From Straminergon stramineum (lineage: Eukaryota; Streptophyta; Bryopsida; Hypnales; Calliergonaceae), in assembly GCA_963920665.1 (NCBI GenBank), contig OY987266.1, forward strand, positions 3,167,001-3,231,000: a stretch of 64,000 bases of DNA. The letters run 5' to 3'. This document shows, piece after piece, positions 36,529-48,689 of the stretch. Numbering within the stretch: the first letter of the stretch is position 1; the number at the start of each line of letters is the position of its first letter. Position numbers and translations under genes: made by a program. The notes below the pieces were generated by a model, which saw only the letters and a list, made by a program, of their open reading frames with translations, had not been told where the DNA came from and searched no databases.

Positions 36529-37237
36529 TTAATAAAAACATAGTAACCATTCATGTCAATGTGGATGCTTGAGGGGTAAAACATCGACTAGCTTGGTTTT
36601 ATTAGTTTTCAAAACGCTTTGGCTACAAAGTGTCAATAATGAAGAAGTTTTTATGAATTCTATTTTAGGCATCTTCTATGACAAGAATAATATGTGCTTG
36701 TATTTTAGAATGTAAATTGCTTCTTTATTTTGACATGAAAATTCAAAAATATATTTTATTTTTTTAATTTAGGAATTGTATTTTAATGATTAATATTTTG
36801 AGGAAAAACTTGATTCCATACAAGAATAAAATAAATACAAGAATATTATATTTTCTAAAATCAACTATTGAAAAATATAACAAATATAGGGTTGAAGTAT
36901 GAAACAATGTTGTAAATGTTATAATGTACACTTTATCCATTCAATTATCAAATCTATAATCATTGCTAATATTTGGGAGATAAAGTTGGAAATAAATCAT
37001 TGTAGATGAAATTTCCACTTCACTTTTTTTTAGTTTATGTGAAAAGAAAAGCTCAATATTTTCTAAATATAGAAATATTAATTTTTTTATATTAATTTTT
37101 TTAAATAAGATCAAAATAAGAAATCTTTATAGCATTTTTGTTCATAATTCTTCATAAAGGTTACAAATTTATAAATTTAAGTTATTTGAGCATGCATGCC
37201 AAAATTTTCTATGAAAAATCAAAGCTACATTATTTAA

Positions 37238-37806
37238 CCCCTAAAGTCCCAAGGCCATTTTTCTGTCAAAACCACTCAAAACTGCTACTTCTATTGCATT
37301 CATCTAAAGAATCAAAAAAAATAAAATTTAGAAGCTAACTGTAGGATCTTGTACCAAAATTTTCTTGGATCATGTAGTAAAAATTTCATGATGTTTGACA
37401 TTATGGATTGAAAGATATTAGCATTCAAAGTGAAAGAAAAAGTTCTTTTTGAAGATGCTCCAATGCCTACAAAACAAGAAACTATATATCTCTTACATCA
37501 TTAATCCAAATGGGATGAATCAAAGCTTCACATTTAGACAAAAATATAATCTTAGAGAATAAAATAAATTTTTTTTAAATTCAATTTTTTACGAATTTTT
37601 TTGTTGCCCGCTCTCCCCTATTTTGAGGTTATTGTGGCATAATTTTTGCTACCAAGCACCGATTGGAATAAAAATTATATTCCCAGAAAGTTAATAAATT
37701 TTTCTATCTTACGAGAAAGTTTCAAAAAAATTCACTAAAAATTGAGCTCATAGGAACCGACCCGAAATCCATTTTGTCCCCCACAGGGACATTGTGACTT
37801 TAGGGG
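37238..37806 (+). mobile_element. TTAA-flanked element, 569 bp (family A, short type)
   Basis: Starts CCCCTAAAGTCCCAAGG and ends GTGACTTTAGGGG, with TTAA at 37234-37237 and 37807-37810. Its interior matches 61305-61879: TTGTCAAAAACCACT-type start, TCTATTG(C/T)(A/G)TTCATC, AACAAGA and AATCAAAGCTTCAC. Non-coding. Confidence 0.85.
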
Positions 37807-37810
37807 TTAA

Positions 37811-39674
37811 AATATGAATGTGATTTACAAAAATTAATATTTACTATATTAAAAATGTCAATGTATTCAATAATTCCATTGTATATTTGCATCAGAAATA
37901 CACATTTGAATTGGTCAAAAGAGTATAATCAATGACTTTGAATTAAAATAATAAGTTTATTATTTATTAACATGTCTTGTTAGTAATCACATGTGGAAAG
38001 ATCTCTAAAGATCTCCACAAAATTATAATAGTACTCATGTGAACAATTTCATCATTTTGGGATCATTCTAATCTTAGCCAAGTACAAAAAATTTCAAATC
38101 TAATCTCTAAATGCCCTTTGCACTCTTTTAATTTGGAGAATTGCTAAGATGCATTATAAAATGCAACAAAAAAGAATATTTTGAAATTGATGCATGAATA
38201 AAAGTTGTATATTTTGAATTTTAGATTCTATCCAAATAGGTAGATCTATAATTGCACTCACCAATATTTTTGTTTAGAATTTGAAACTTAAAATTAAAGT
38301 TAATACAAGGCTTAACTCCATTGCTACTCACATGGCAAGCTTGTTGATTTTTGACACAGAAAATACCAAATTTAAGCATCTACCACCAAATACACTCAAG
38401 TTAGAAGCCACACATTAACTTAACAAAGGCAAGTCTTATTTTGTTTTGAAAGCAATTTCATTCACTTTCCATTCACAACATATACATTGTCCAACATACT
38501 CATTCAAGATTTGTGCTCGAATACAATGCACAGACAATATCATGCCTAGGAAACCCATTGGTTCCCATTCAAGAGTTTGATAGCCTTAGTACAAGAATAG
38601 GATGCAAGTCAAGAAGCATAGACTAGTAGAAAACCTATTCTCCAAACAAATTCAAATAGAAGCAAATCTAAATGAACACAAAGCATATTTAGTTTGAAAA
38701 CCGATTCAAAGATGTCTAAAATTTACCATCATTTCACTTGCTATAGTTAACGTATTCTTCATCCAACATACTTACTCAAGGTTCTACGCTCAAGCAGGTA
38801 CATCTATCTAACCTCAAATTTTGGCATTAGCCAAAGAGCATCCCTACCTTATGAAAGACAAAGAGATGAACAAATCTCTAACCTCAAGAAAAAATAATCC
38901 TAGCACCTAAACTTGCAGAAGTTGGCTTTCAGACTCTAAAGAATCGCTTCTTATCGTAGAGCTTACCGTAAGTCCCTGACCAATTGACAAAATAACTTGA
39001 CTGAATCCTCAAGTGTCCCACATTCAATAGCTTCAACATAATTTATTTTTCTAATTCAACATGGGCATTACAAAAATATTAAGCTCAAACTTAAAATCTA
39101 AGCAGGCAAGTTGCAAAAAGAAATAGTTTTCTTCACTTCCATTGAAAATATCCTTCAATTCACATGGTCAAAGTTTTTTAAATTTCCTTTGCACATCCTA
39201 TCAATGGTGTGTGTGATCAAGGATAACCAATGCTCCTATTTGTTTTGGCTATGTGTGATTTAGGAAATCACCTGCATTTGGTGTTGTGGCATAATACTTT
39301 TTTCTTTTGCCTCTCTCTCTTGTTGGTCCTCAACTTGGATATTAGAGCATTATTGTAAGTAGGGAGAGGAAGTTGGATATTTGACAAAGTCACTAAGGTT
39401 AGGCTCCCATGCTAAATCAGTGATTGGTGAGAGCACTAGAAGACAAACAATCTCCCAATTCGTACTTATGGAAGCGGCTTTAAAATGAGGTTGGCTCTAT
39501 AAGTTTCAGTTGATGCATCGGTCATATCATAGTTTACATGTTTTTCTTTGTCCATTTTTCCAACCATTGTTGAGGTTGTTCACCCTCTACACCATCTACA
39601 ATGCACATTCACTTGATTTGTGAATTTTAGAACCTCTTATTGCTAGCTTGGAGATAGTCGCTTGGTGGTGGTGG
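37811..39674. other. AT-rich spacer, no gene seen
   Basis: Spacer between a TTAA element and the inverse solo LTR. No supported coding region or terminal repeats. Confidence 0.4.
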
Positions 39675-40785
39675 TTTGGTTTCATGACCCTCATCACAAG
39701 GCATGCCTGTGCCACCTTGGTCAACAAGGGGGACGTTGGCGGTGACTCCCCAAGCCTTGCAAGAGAAGGGTGAGGGGGACTAGGAGTTCTGAGCAATCAA
39801 AGCGTTGTAGCGCTTTGATCCAAAAGAATTAGGAGGTGTGTCACACATTCTTGAAAAACTTGTGAAAAGATGCGTCCATGGGTTTAAAGAATGTGAGAAT
39901 CCAAATTGGGAGTCAAAAGTTATGGCTCTTCAAAGTTGGCAGTGTCCCGACCACGTCCCAATGCATGGGGACGTGGGAAACAAGGTTTGGGAGGATTTCT
40001 TTGAGCCAAATAGGGCATGCCACATATCATTGGAAAGCTAAGGAGTCAAGATTTCTATAATGATAAGGCTCATGAGGAGATGAGTTATGAGCTAAAAGTT
40101 ATGGGCATCCAAAGAGGGTGAAGTCTTAGAGAACTACACCTCCTAGGGGACTCGTACCTTTGGAAGGTCATAACTTCCTCAATAATTGTCATATTGGGGA
40201 AAGTGAATAGTCTACGGTGATCTACAAAAATGTAGATCACAAAAATAGGCTTGCACTTGAGATTTGGAGTTCTAAGTTAAAAGTTATCTCGATGAAAAGA
40301 TCGGGAGTCTTCCAAGATGAGGAGCATCTTGGAGGCTTCGAGTGACCTCTAGTATGGAGGGGGTCTGCCGAATCCCGTAAAGAGTACTATGAAGAAGGGT
40401 GGTCTCCCTCGTCACTTCCAGATGGTGCCGTAGTGAGCCAAAGTGGCCCCAGGTGGTAAGGTTAGTGTTGGAGTCTTACCACCACTTATGTGTTACCATG
40501 CAGTGCTTTAGCACTCCTTGATACTGGTTGGGTGGTGTTCCGCTCCACACTAGGCCATGGTGTGAGTCCATTTTGGTGAGGCCTGAAATGAGTTGGGTTG
40601 GACCTAATGGAGAGTTGGGTCCCATTCAAGGGCGATTAGCACTGGTGGGGAGTAGTGCCTTCACCAAGTGCTTAGACATCAATGGAAGTTCCGCCCTATG
40701 TCATCAAATGACATGCCCGGTGTCTTGTGGGAATTAAGGGTCGGAAACAAAGTGTTGGAAGTCTCAGAGGAATGGGGTACCCCGT

Positions 40786-42329
40786 TGTCGAGTAGAGAGG
40801 CCTTGCCTTAGAAAGGCGCGGGGCTTCTAACTACAACTAAATGTAGCCCAAATAATGAAAGATCATGTGGTCATATAAGATCACAAACATAATAATAAAC
40901 CCCGGATGATGCCATATGAACCAAAATACTATCACATCTCCATATACCCTTTAAAAGATGTCATGAAGTCTCAATACATATCATATGTAGTAAAAAAATA
41001 GTAAAAAAAAGTCATATCCTCCATAAACTCCCCTTGGAGAAGTGTCTGATAAAAGAATGAGTGCCACGTTCTCTTTACAACTCCAAACTAAAAGTATAAT
41101 ATGTCCCTGAAAAGTTAACAAAATTTTTTATAACCTCTCCAAAATTCATTCAAAACTAAGGTACTATCCGACTTTTATAGTCGGTCAAAATTCACCCTTC
41201 CAAAGTCAAAGGAAGCTCACCTATATTTCACTCACAAGCTCATAACTTTCACATACTAACTCCAAATCAAGAAAATAAATTCATTTTGCAAAGATAAAAG
41301 AATTATGTACAAATCCCCAAGTTTCACTCAAATCTAAAGTTCTGTCTACTTTTCATAGACTACCAAAGTTCACTCTCTTCAAACCTGAAAGTAGCTCTTC
41401 ACCCTTTCACTCTCAAGCCCATAACTTGCACATACTAAGTTCAAATCAAGAAAATAAACCCATTTTAAAAAGATAAAAGAAGTATCTACAAACTATCTAA
41501 GTTTCATTTAAATCTAAGGTACTGTACACTTTTCATAGACTACCAAAATTCACTCTCTTAAATACCCGAAATTAATTCTTTATCCTTTCACTCTCAAGTC
41601 CACAACTTTTACATACTAAGTGCAAATCAAGAAGAAAAACCATTTTGGAAAGCTAACAGAAGTATCTACAAGATCTCTAAGTTTCAGTCAAAACTCAGGT
41701 ACTCTCCACTTTTTATAGTCTATCAAAGCTCACTTTTTTGAAAGTTTGAGGCAGCTCCACAACATGTCATTCCCAAACTCATAACTTACACATACTAACT
41801 CCAAACTTAGTGAGTGATAGCTTTTTGGAAACACAAAAACAAGATCCATAAGCTCTCAAAATTTCATTGCAAAAACTTTCATGGACAATGTGCAATGACT
41901 TTTCAAAGTGATGGGTCTCTCAAACAAACGAGGAGGAAGAAGATGACCCTCAACCTCCATGCCATCCACCTAAGCTAGTGGATTTTAGCCACCTACATGC
42001 CACATGAGCCATAATACACCCATGGGCCACCTCCGATCCACGATAAGTCTATTCACATCATTTACATAGACTTTTAATCCATTAAAAATAACCAAAGAAA
42101 AAGTAAAACAAGCTTTACCTTTTGTTTGTTTTTAAATTTCAACCAAACTAACTGAAATATTAAAATATTTTCAAGTATAGTTCAAAGAACTAAATGTTTG
42201 TCAAATAGAGGTAAAAAACAGAGGTCAAGTAGAGTATGACCCCATTTGTTTCTTGGAACTCTAGAAAAAAACTTCAATTTAACAAACAATTATGTATTTT
42301 CACATAATGAACGCATTTACAATGCGACA
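40786..42329. mobile_element. Nested LTR-like insertion, 1544 bp
   Basis: It interrupts the LTR between sequences that are contiguous in the 5927-7079 copy. It starts TGTCGAGTAGAG and ends CAATGCGACA, with CCGT directly before and after, so it looks like a solo LTR of another family. The interior is AT-rich and about half of it is the 180-bp tandem array at 41065-41885. There is no coding frame. Confidence 0.7.
41065..41885. repeat. Tandem array, period about 180 bp, about 4.5 units
   Basis: C(A/T)(T/C)AACTT(T/A/G)(C/T)(A)CATACTAA followed by CAAATCAAGAA or similar recurs at 41241, 41420, 41601 and 41780 (spacings 179, 181, 179), with a partial unit before. Each unit also carries AAGTTTCA(C/T/G)T(C/T)AAA and TTTTCATAGACTACCAAA-type blocks. 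Units are diverged. Length and arrangement resemble a small satellite, here inside an LTR-like element. Confidence 0.85.
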
Positions 42330-43149
42330 CCGTGACTTGAGTTGGAACCTAACATTGTAGGTGCATGACATGTGCAATGTTAGGAGAGTGTGACCCTTGA
42401 TATCACTAAAAGGTTAAGTGTTTAGAAAGCATTAGAAGGTGAACTTAAGGTGGTAAGTGTCACTAAGGGATGCGACATTTGGTGCTATTGGATGCTTGGT
42501 AATGAAATTATTCTTGAAGGATGTTACTATGAAGGATGACAGGGATTTACATTTATTGAAAGGCAAGGTCTATCTTGATATAACATGGACTTTTTACATT
42601 AGGATATCTATTAGCATTGGTCGGGTCATGTCACTATTCATCAAGATCCTGCCCAAATGTAAAAAAACAAATTTATTTATTTATTTTTAATGCAAGCATT
42701 GATGAAGTTCCTTAGGTCCATCCTTTGTGTCTCTTGAGTTGGATGGCTTGTCCGTCGAGATGCACGGCCTTTGGGCCAAGTTGGACGACTTGTCTATTGA
42801 GCTAGACAAATAATCATGTCCAACTAGATTGCAATTTTTTTCATCCACATTATATCCTGATAAATGTAAGAGTTGAAGGTTGACATTCACTAGAAGAAAA
42901 ATACATCCGCTACAACCAACTAAAATGCAACTATGGTCCTACGCAACTACCTTGCAACTACAATCCTCTGTATTTGCACCAACTTTGACATAGTTACACT
43001 ATAGTCACTAAATGTAGTTACAGTTAAAGGAATGTAACAGAAGAGTTGATGTGAGGTATTTTACATCCGATATTCACCAAAATTGTTGATGTGGACAATT
43101 TTACATTTTGTAGAGTCCAATGTGTCTATCTACAATTGCGTATAATCTA

Positions 43150-43430
43150 AACATGATAGCAATTCAATTAGAAAGCAACTTCAATTAGAAAGCAACTTCA
43201 ATGCAACTAGAGTGCAACTAGATTGCAAGTAGAAAGCAACTACAATGCAACTAAACTACAATCATAGTACAAGTAGACTACAACTATAATTCGACTAGAG
43301 TTTGAATGACTAAAAAATGACTAGACTTTAACTAGAATACAACTAGTATGCAACTAGGAACCAACTAAAGGGCAACTAGAGAACAACTAGCAATGCAACT
43401 AGGAAACAACTCAAATGCAACTACTATTAA
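43150..43430. repeat. CACTA subterminal CAACTAG repeats
   Basis: About twenty degenerate copies of a 13-15 bp motif, TGCAACTAGA(A/G)TGCAACTA and variants, spaced about one and a half helical turns apart. The same motif appears singly from 42930 and, as CAAACTAGTTGCA-like forms, at 45120-45375 near the other end. Confidence 0.8.
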
Positions 43431-44351
43431 CTCTTTTATTAATTGTCCCATATGAATTGTCAAGAATACCATTAGGTTAGACATATAAGAATTGTAAGTT
43501 ATAGCATTTTTGTATAATGAATTTTGATTACAAAATTCTAATATATTGTAGTCTAAATTCTAATCTCAATTTTAACCAATTGGTGATTTTCTTTGTGTAG
43601 TTGCTCATTTAGCCAATTGGTAAGATAATTTAGGTGCTTATTAGTAGTAGTTACCAATTGGGATGGGAATTCAGATGAACTGGCATCTTTAGAGTTTTCA
43701 GTTGCCAATTGGTGGTTATTTTGGTTGGGATGTTCAGGCTTATATGCTTTTGTTTTCCGATTGGGAGTTCAGTTGACCTCGAGTATGTGGGGACTCCTTC
43801 CAATAGCAGGAAGTAAAAACAATTGTGTGATTTGTGATTTTGTGTTTGATTCCAGGAATATAAAAGTGAATGTTTGCAATTGTGAGTTTGTGCTATGGAT
43901 GTGTGTGTGATTGATGTGTGTATGTTCAATTGGTGAATCTTGAGTATTGAATGTGAGTAAACAATTGGAAGAAAAGTGATAATGAAATTTGTGATAAATT
44001 GAGGGAATTATGGAGTGTTAAGTGTATGACTGAACTTGGATTAATTAAGACAGATTGAGGAATTTGTGAATGTGCCAATTGGATATCAAATCATGACTAA
44101 TGTGATGAGTCTGTTGAATAACTATGAGTATCAAACCAATTGGGAATTTGTGTAATAAGAAATTTAGGAGTTTCAGTGAAGTGGAAATCGATTGGAATTA
44201 TTAATGTGAGTGATTAATTGTGACAATGTAGTTGAGTAAGAATTACCGATAAGGAAAATAGATTGGAACGAATACTGTGAAGAGCAATCGGCAAAGATTA
44301 TAATTGGATTGCAAATAGAAGAAACAATTGGGAAAATAATATTGTGAAGTG

Positions 44352-44490
44352 AATAATAAAATAAATTAACGTGATGATTGAATTAGAACGATTGGAGAGA
44401 ATTATATAAAATTAATAATAAAATAAATTAACGTGATGATTGAATTAGAACGATTGGAGAGAATTATATAAAATTAATAATAAAATAAAC
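44352..44490. repeat. 62-bp tandem duplication in CACTA element
   Basis: Two identical 62-bp units starting AATAATAAAATAAATTAACG at 44352 and 44414, with a third partial copy from 44476. Perfect identity suggests a very recent duplication. Confidence 0.9.
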
Positions 44491-44930
44491 ATAAAAATAA
44501 AATGGATAAAGAAGAACAAAAAGAGAAGATAAAAAGATGTATCTATCGTCAAAAGATGAACAATTCCAAACTAAGATATTAAAACCAAGAGAAAGAAATG
44601 AAGGAAATAAATCAAGGAGCAATTGGAGTAAAGAAGGAAGAAATGCAAAATATGGAGTCCAATCAAGGAAGAGAATAAACAAAAGAGAGACAATTGGATT
44701 ATAGATAAGTGGTCCTAAAACTATGGTTATTAAGATGATATATGGAATTTGTAATTCAACAATCTTGCAATCGGATCTTTTAGGTGATATAATTTTAGAT
44801 TCCTTTTTGATTTAAAACCTACCTCCTAGTGTTCGAACTTACGTTCCTTAGGTGATTTATTTTAATAGAAATAATTTCTGAAATAAATTCCATCTACATA
44901 TATCTACATGTTGTACATTTTTACACTTTG

Positions 44931-45015
44931 TAGATTTCTACAACTTATAGATTTCTACAAGTTGTAGATTTCTACAAGTTGTAGATTTCTACAAGTTGTA
45001 GATTTCTATAATCTA
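44931..45015. repeat. 17-bp tandem repeat, five units
   Basis: TAGATTTCTACAAGTTG repeats with period 17 at 44931, 44948, 44965, 44982 and 44999, with changes in the first and last unit. Each unit contains the hairpin-forming pair CTACAA/TTGTAG. Confidence 0.9.
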
Positions 45016-45413
45016 TAAATATTTAAAATTTAAGAAATTTTGAATTTGGCTATCTAAAAAAAAGATAGATTTGAAATTTTGAATCCATAAATCTATGAAG
45101 TACAAACAAGTTGTAAATAAGTCACAAACTAGTTTCACCCCAATCGCAAACTAGTTGCACATCAATCATCAACCAATCATACACAAATGACTTCCACATG
45201 AACAACCACGTCAAAAGAGTTCATCGACAAATTTTCAAGTAGGCTGTTGGATGAGAAACAACCTTGAGAATTTCTACAATTGCTTTGCAACTAGTGCGAC
45301 TTGTCGATTGCAACTGCGGGCTCTAAATTGTCACCTAGTTGCAAACGTCTCATGCAACTACAAAACTAGTTGTAAATAATAGTCGCAGAACCCCTTGTTT
45401 TCTTCTAGTGATT

Positions 45414-48413
45414 ATGACGAACATAATAACATTGCTCCATGACGTGATGCAACAATCCTATCAAGAACTTGAAATGATTGTCAATGAGATTTATTTATCT
45501 TTCTGGAAATGTCAAAAAGTTTGCAAATAACAATGTTTGTTATTTGGAAAGGATATTTAGGAACTTTTAGACATTGTAAAGAGAGCCTTCTCTATGATTC
45601 ATGAGATTTAATTAGTCATATGAAGACCTACCTAAATGGAAGCCTATGTAGTAACCATAGACAGACATTCCCATGAATCAGAGAGACTAATCTTCCTAAA
45701 AAAGATCATATTTTGGTAGAAACTTTGTTATTTTCATGATTTGTAACCATTTGTGTGATCAAATAATAGATTTCAATGGTAGTTGACTCTCTATTTAAAA
45801 AACAACCCCCTATTTTGCTATTTTCTACTCCCAATTGCTTCTATAGTATTCCACAATAGTCTATAGTACTACATAGTTTTGAATTGACAGTACAAATGTG
45901 CATGTGCCTTGAATCAACGGTTAAGATTTGTCGGTGCCCTATTGACACACAATATTGATAGTTCAGGATGATACTGTGATTCATATGGCCAAAATCTACG
46001 TTTTTAATTCATAAACATAAAGTGTTTCTTGCATTCACCTTGTATGCATAAGTTAATTAATAAGACACTTCTTGTAAATTAACTATCTTATTAATTTTTT
46101 GATTTTATTAGTGTTTTGCCTTTCATCTAGAAGACTAAGGAAAATTTTATTGTTTTGTTCATATGTCTAGTGATCAAAATTGTATTTTTGATGTTGTCCA
46201 ATTGTAGGCCAATTCGTATTAAATGGAACTTCATGTCTAAATTTCCATGTTGTTGAATAATAAACTCTTGGAAGACAAAGTTCATGAAATAGTTCATGAC
46301 AATAGTCTTCAATACATCCCAAGTCAATCATTGATGGACACAATTCATCAGAAGCATACTTGTAGACAAATACAATTTTTGTCTTCTGCATGTTAGTACC
46401 AATGAAGAAAACCCCAAATAAGGCCATATTTGTTATATTGAGACTTTTGCAGATTTTGAGACAAAATGCTAGTTATTGGAAAATTTATTTTAAAAAATAG
46501 TAATTGAAACCAAAAAGAAATAATGCTCAAATAGTGATCCTATAATGAAATTCTAAAAGTTGGTGTTGTTACCTATTTATAAAAGAATACTAGTAGAGAG
46601 ATCAAGCGGTTCATTTTCGAGTCGAGGATAAAAATGAGACTGCGAAAAACCTCAATATAACGAATATGGCCTTAAATTGGCATGAACCAATATAAATGTG
46701 TCTGTTTAGTGCCAATTGTTGGACATATAGAACTATAGAAATCTTGACACAACTTTACACGAAATAATTAGTTGTAGACATATCATGAAGAAGTCATTCA
46801 GGTGAATCAAAACTAGGAAGTGGAATTGGTTCAATTCTATTGAAAACCAACAAGCTCACATTAAGGCCTATAGAATATGTTATAAGAGAACCGTTATCCA
46901 TTAAAAGTTGAGATTCTGATTGTTTGGCAGGGGTTAAATCTCCAATCTCTTCATCCATATCTATAACTATTTCAAGAATGCTTTGTAAATGCATCCAATC
47001 CTTGTACTCTAAAAGACAATGATTTATTAAAATCCAAATTTCCTTTTCACCCCCAAATTTGCAAAAGCCAAAATCTAAATCAAAAATCAATTTCAAGGGT
47101 TAAAACATACAATTACATAGAACTTCCTAAACTAGAGTCCTTGGATCTATATCAAGTTGACACCTCAACTCGTATAGGCATGTTGGACTTGCACTACAAA
47201 AATTGCCTTCATGCCTAAACTCACTCAAAACTAAGCACCTCTGCTTTATAAAGTCCTCCAATGATTGCACCACCATTCTATGCAGCATCCTTTGTGGGGC
47301 CTCCAAGCTTTCTAAGCATAAGATTCATCCACAAATTAATTTCTACTCTCATTGGAATATAATTTCCCTTGTTGTCTATAGAATTGTGCAAAAGTACAGC
47401 TTGTAAAGAACTACATGGCTTAATGTTTGACAAAACAAACAAAGTGAACATAGTGAAGATTGCAATGAAAACACAACAATGACAATAAAACACAATGGTG
47501 GTGGTTGACTATTCAACAACAATAGAAACTCAATCATGTTGAGAAGTAGATACAACAAAAAAAACCCAACAATTCTTGCCAAACTCAAAGTCATGCAAAC
47601 CCTCCTTAAGAGCCATTGAGATTGGCCCATCGGATTGTTGGACCCGAAGCAGGATAGTGTGCACAATTGCTCTCCATATCAACTCTTCCAATCATTGCAC
47701 TTGGGTAGAAATCTTTTTTGTTTTCAGCAACTACTTCATTATGAAGGCCTCTTCAAATTAAAGGCTCACTCTCATCCTAATGACATTGAACAAGATTTCC
47801 TCCACCCACAACAAATTCTAGTTCTATAGACCCACCTTCACCCACTCACATGGAAGGAGGTCCAAAGTACTCCATGATGAAAAAACATAATAAATCAAAT
47901 TGTTTAGGGTTTTTTGAAACTCATGTTCAAAGAAGAGGCCATGGGCACTAAGTGGGAGAGGTATGTTTGCTTCAACTTTGCTCTCTTTCACTCTTTGCAT
48001 CTTTTATGTGTAATTGTTTTTCTTATTTCTTGTTATTGCTTATCGTAATAGAGTTGCATTGCAGCAAATTCTAGGGTGCCATAGAACTGACGTTGCTACA
48101 TTGCAAGATGAGCTCTACATCAAATTTGTATCAATGACAATAAGTAATTGAGATTACAATAGTTGTTTAGAAAGTACCTTGAGTTTCAACATAATTTGGG
48201 AAATTGTTTGTGCAATCAATTAAAGTTTGGGTTTGAGATAGAATTAGAATTGAGTTCAAGGTTCAGGAAGAATTTTAATTTTTTTAATTACTTTATTTTG
48301 TTTCTTTCAAAAATTGTTATATAGAAGTAGGTTCTAGATGGAAATTTAAAAAACTACATTGTTAATAGCTCAAAGATAGAATTGAAACTCAATAATTCCA
48401 ACAATGAGATTGT
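45414..48413. other. AT-rich spacer, no supported gene
   Basis: Two reverse-strand frames of 100 and 86 residues (46794-47096 and 46167-46427) lie in consistent order and might be exons of a decayed gene, but neither shows a motif I recognise. Nothing else of note. Confidence 0.35.
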
Positions 48414-48417
48414 TTAA

Positions 48418-48617
48418 CCCCTAAACAACATGGTGGACATTTTTTGTCTAATGTAGGATAGAAGTGCAACTATTCATCCTTGGAAGGAAGGGTGGAAATG
48501 GGAGATCTTCTGCAATAGTTTGACTCTCGATAAATATTTTTGATTTTCTTAAAGTAGATGATGTCACATAGTTCCAAAATGGCTGATTTCCAAGGTCAGC
48601 AACCCAACGTTTAAGGA
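48418..48617. mobile_element. Small TTAA-flanked MITE, 200 bp (family D)
   Basis: TTAA at 48414-48417 then CCCCTAAACAACATGGTGGAC; the right end is CCAACGTTTAAGGA, then TTAA at 48618-48621. The internal GTAGGATAGAAGTGCAACTA and TTCATCCTTGGAA are shared with the copies at 56412 and 57716. Confidence 0.75.
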
Positions 48618-48689
48618 TTAAGCATCCACATTCACTCTATCAAATTATTTTTTTAAATGTGAAAATTACATTAAAAAATGAATAATCTA

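Larger units (their letters stand above)
39680..42477 (-). mobile_element. Inverse solo LTR with nested insertion
   Basis: Read on the reverse strand it begins TGTCGCATCCCTTAGTG and is a diverged copy of the solo LTR at 5927-7079. Both flanks are TTTGG (39675-39679 and 42478-42482), a perfect 5-bp target duplication. Its 3' end is mutated (TCATGAAA instead of TCGTGACA). A 1544-bp insertion at 40786-42329 splits it; without that, about 1250 bp remain. Different target duplications and opposite orientation show that the two LTRs are independent insertions, not a pair. Confidence 0.88.
42888..45410. mobile_element. Non-autonomous CACTA (En/Spm) transposon, 2523 bp
   Basis: Starts CACTAGAAGAAAAA and ends GTTTTCTTCTAGTG, the classic CACTA terminal inverted repeat (CACTA...AAGAAAA). 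It is flanked by ATT on both sides (42885-42887 and 45411-45413), the 3-bp target duplication typical of this superfamily. Dense subterminal CAACTA motifs occur near both ends, as known for CACTA elements, where they bind transposase. No transposase frame was found, so it needs a helper. Target duplication and both ends are perfect, which suggests a fairly recent insertion. Confidence 0.93.

Noticed and set aside
5927..42477. The two LTR copies as ends of one giant retrotransposon
   Set aside because: They are in opposite orientation, have different 5-bp target duplications (AATAT and TTTGG), and host genes lie between them.
43150..43430. CAACTAG array as a CRISPR-like array
   Set aside because: Eukaryotic context, units too short and degenerate, no unique spacers; it is a CACTA subterminal repeat.
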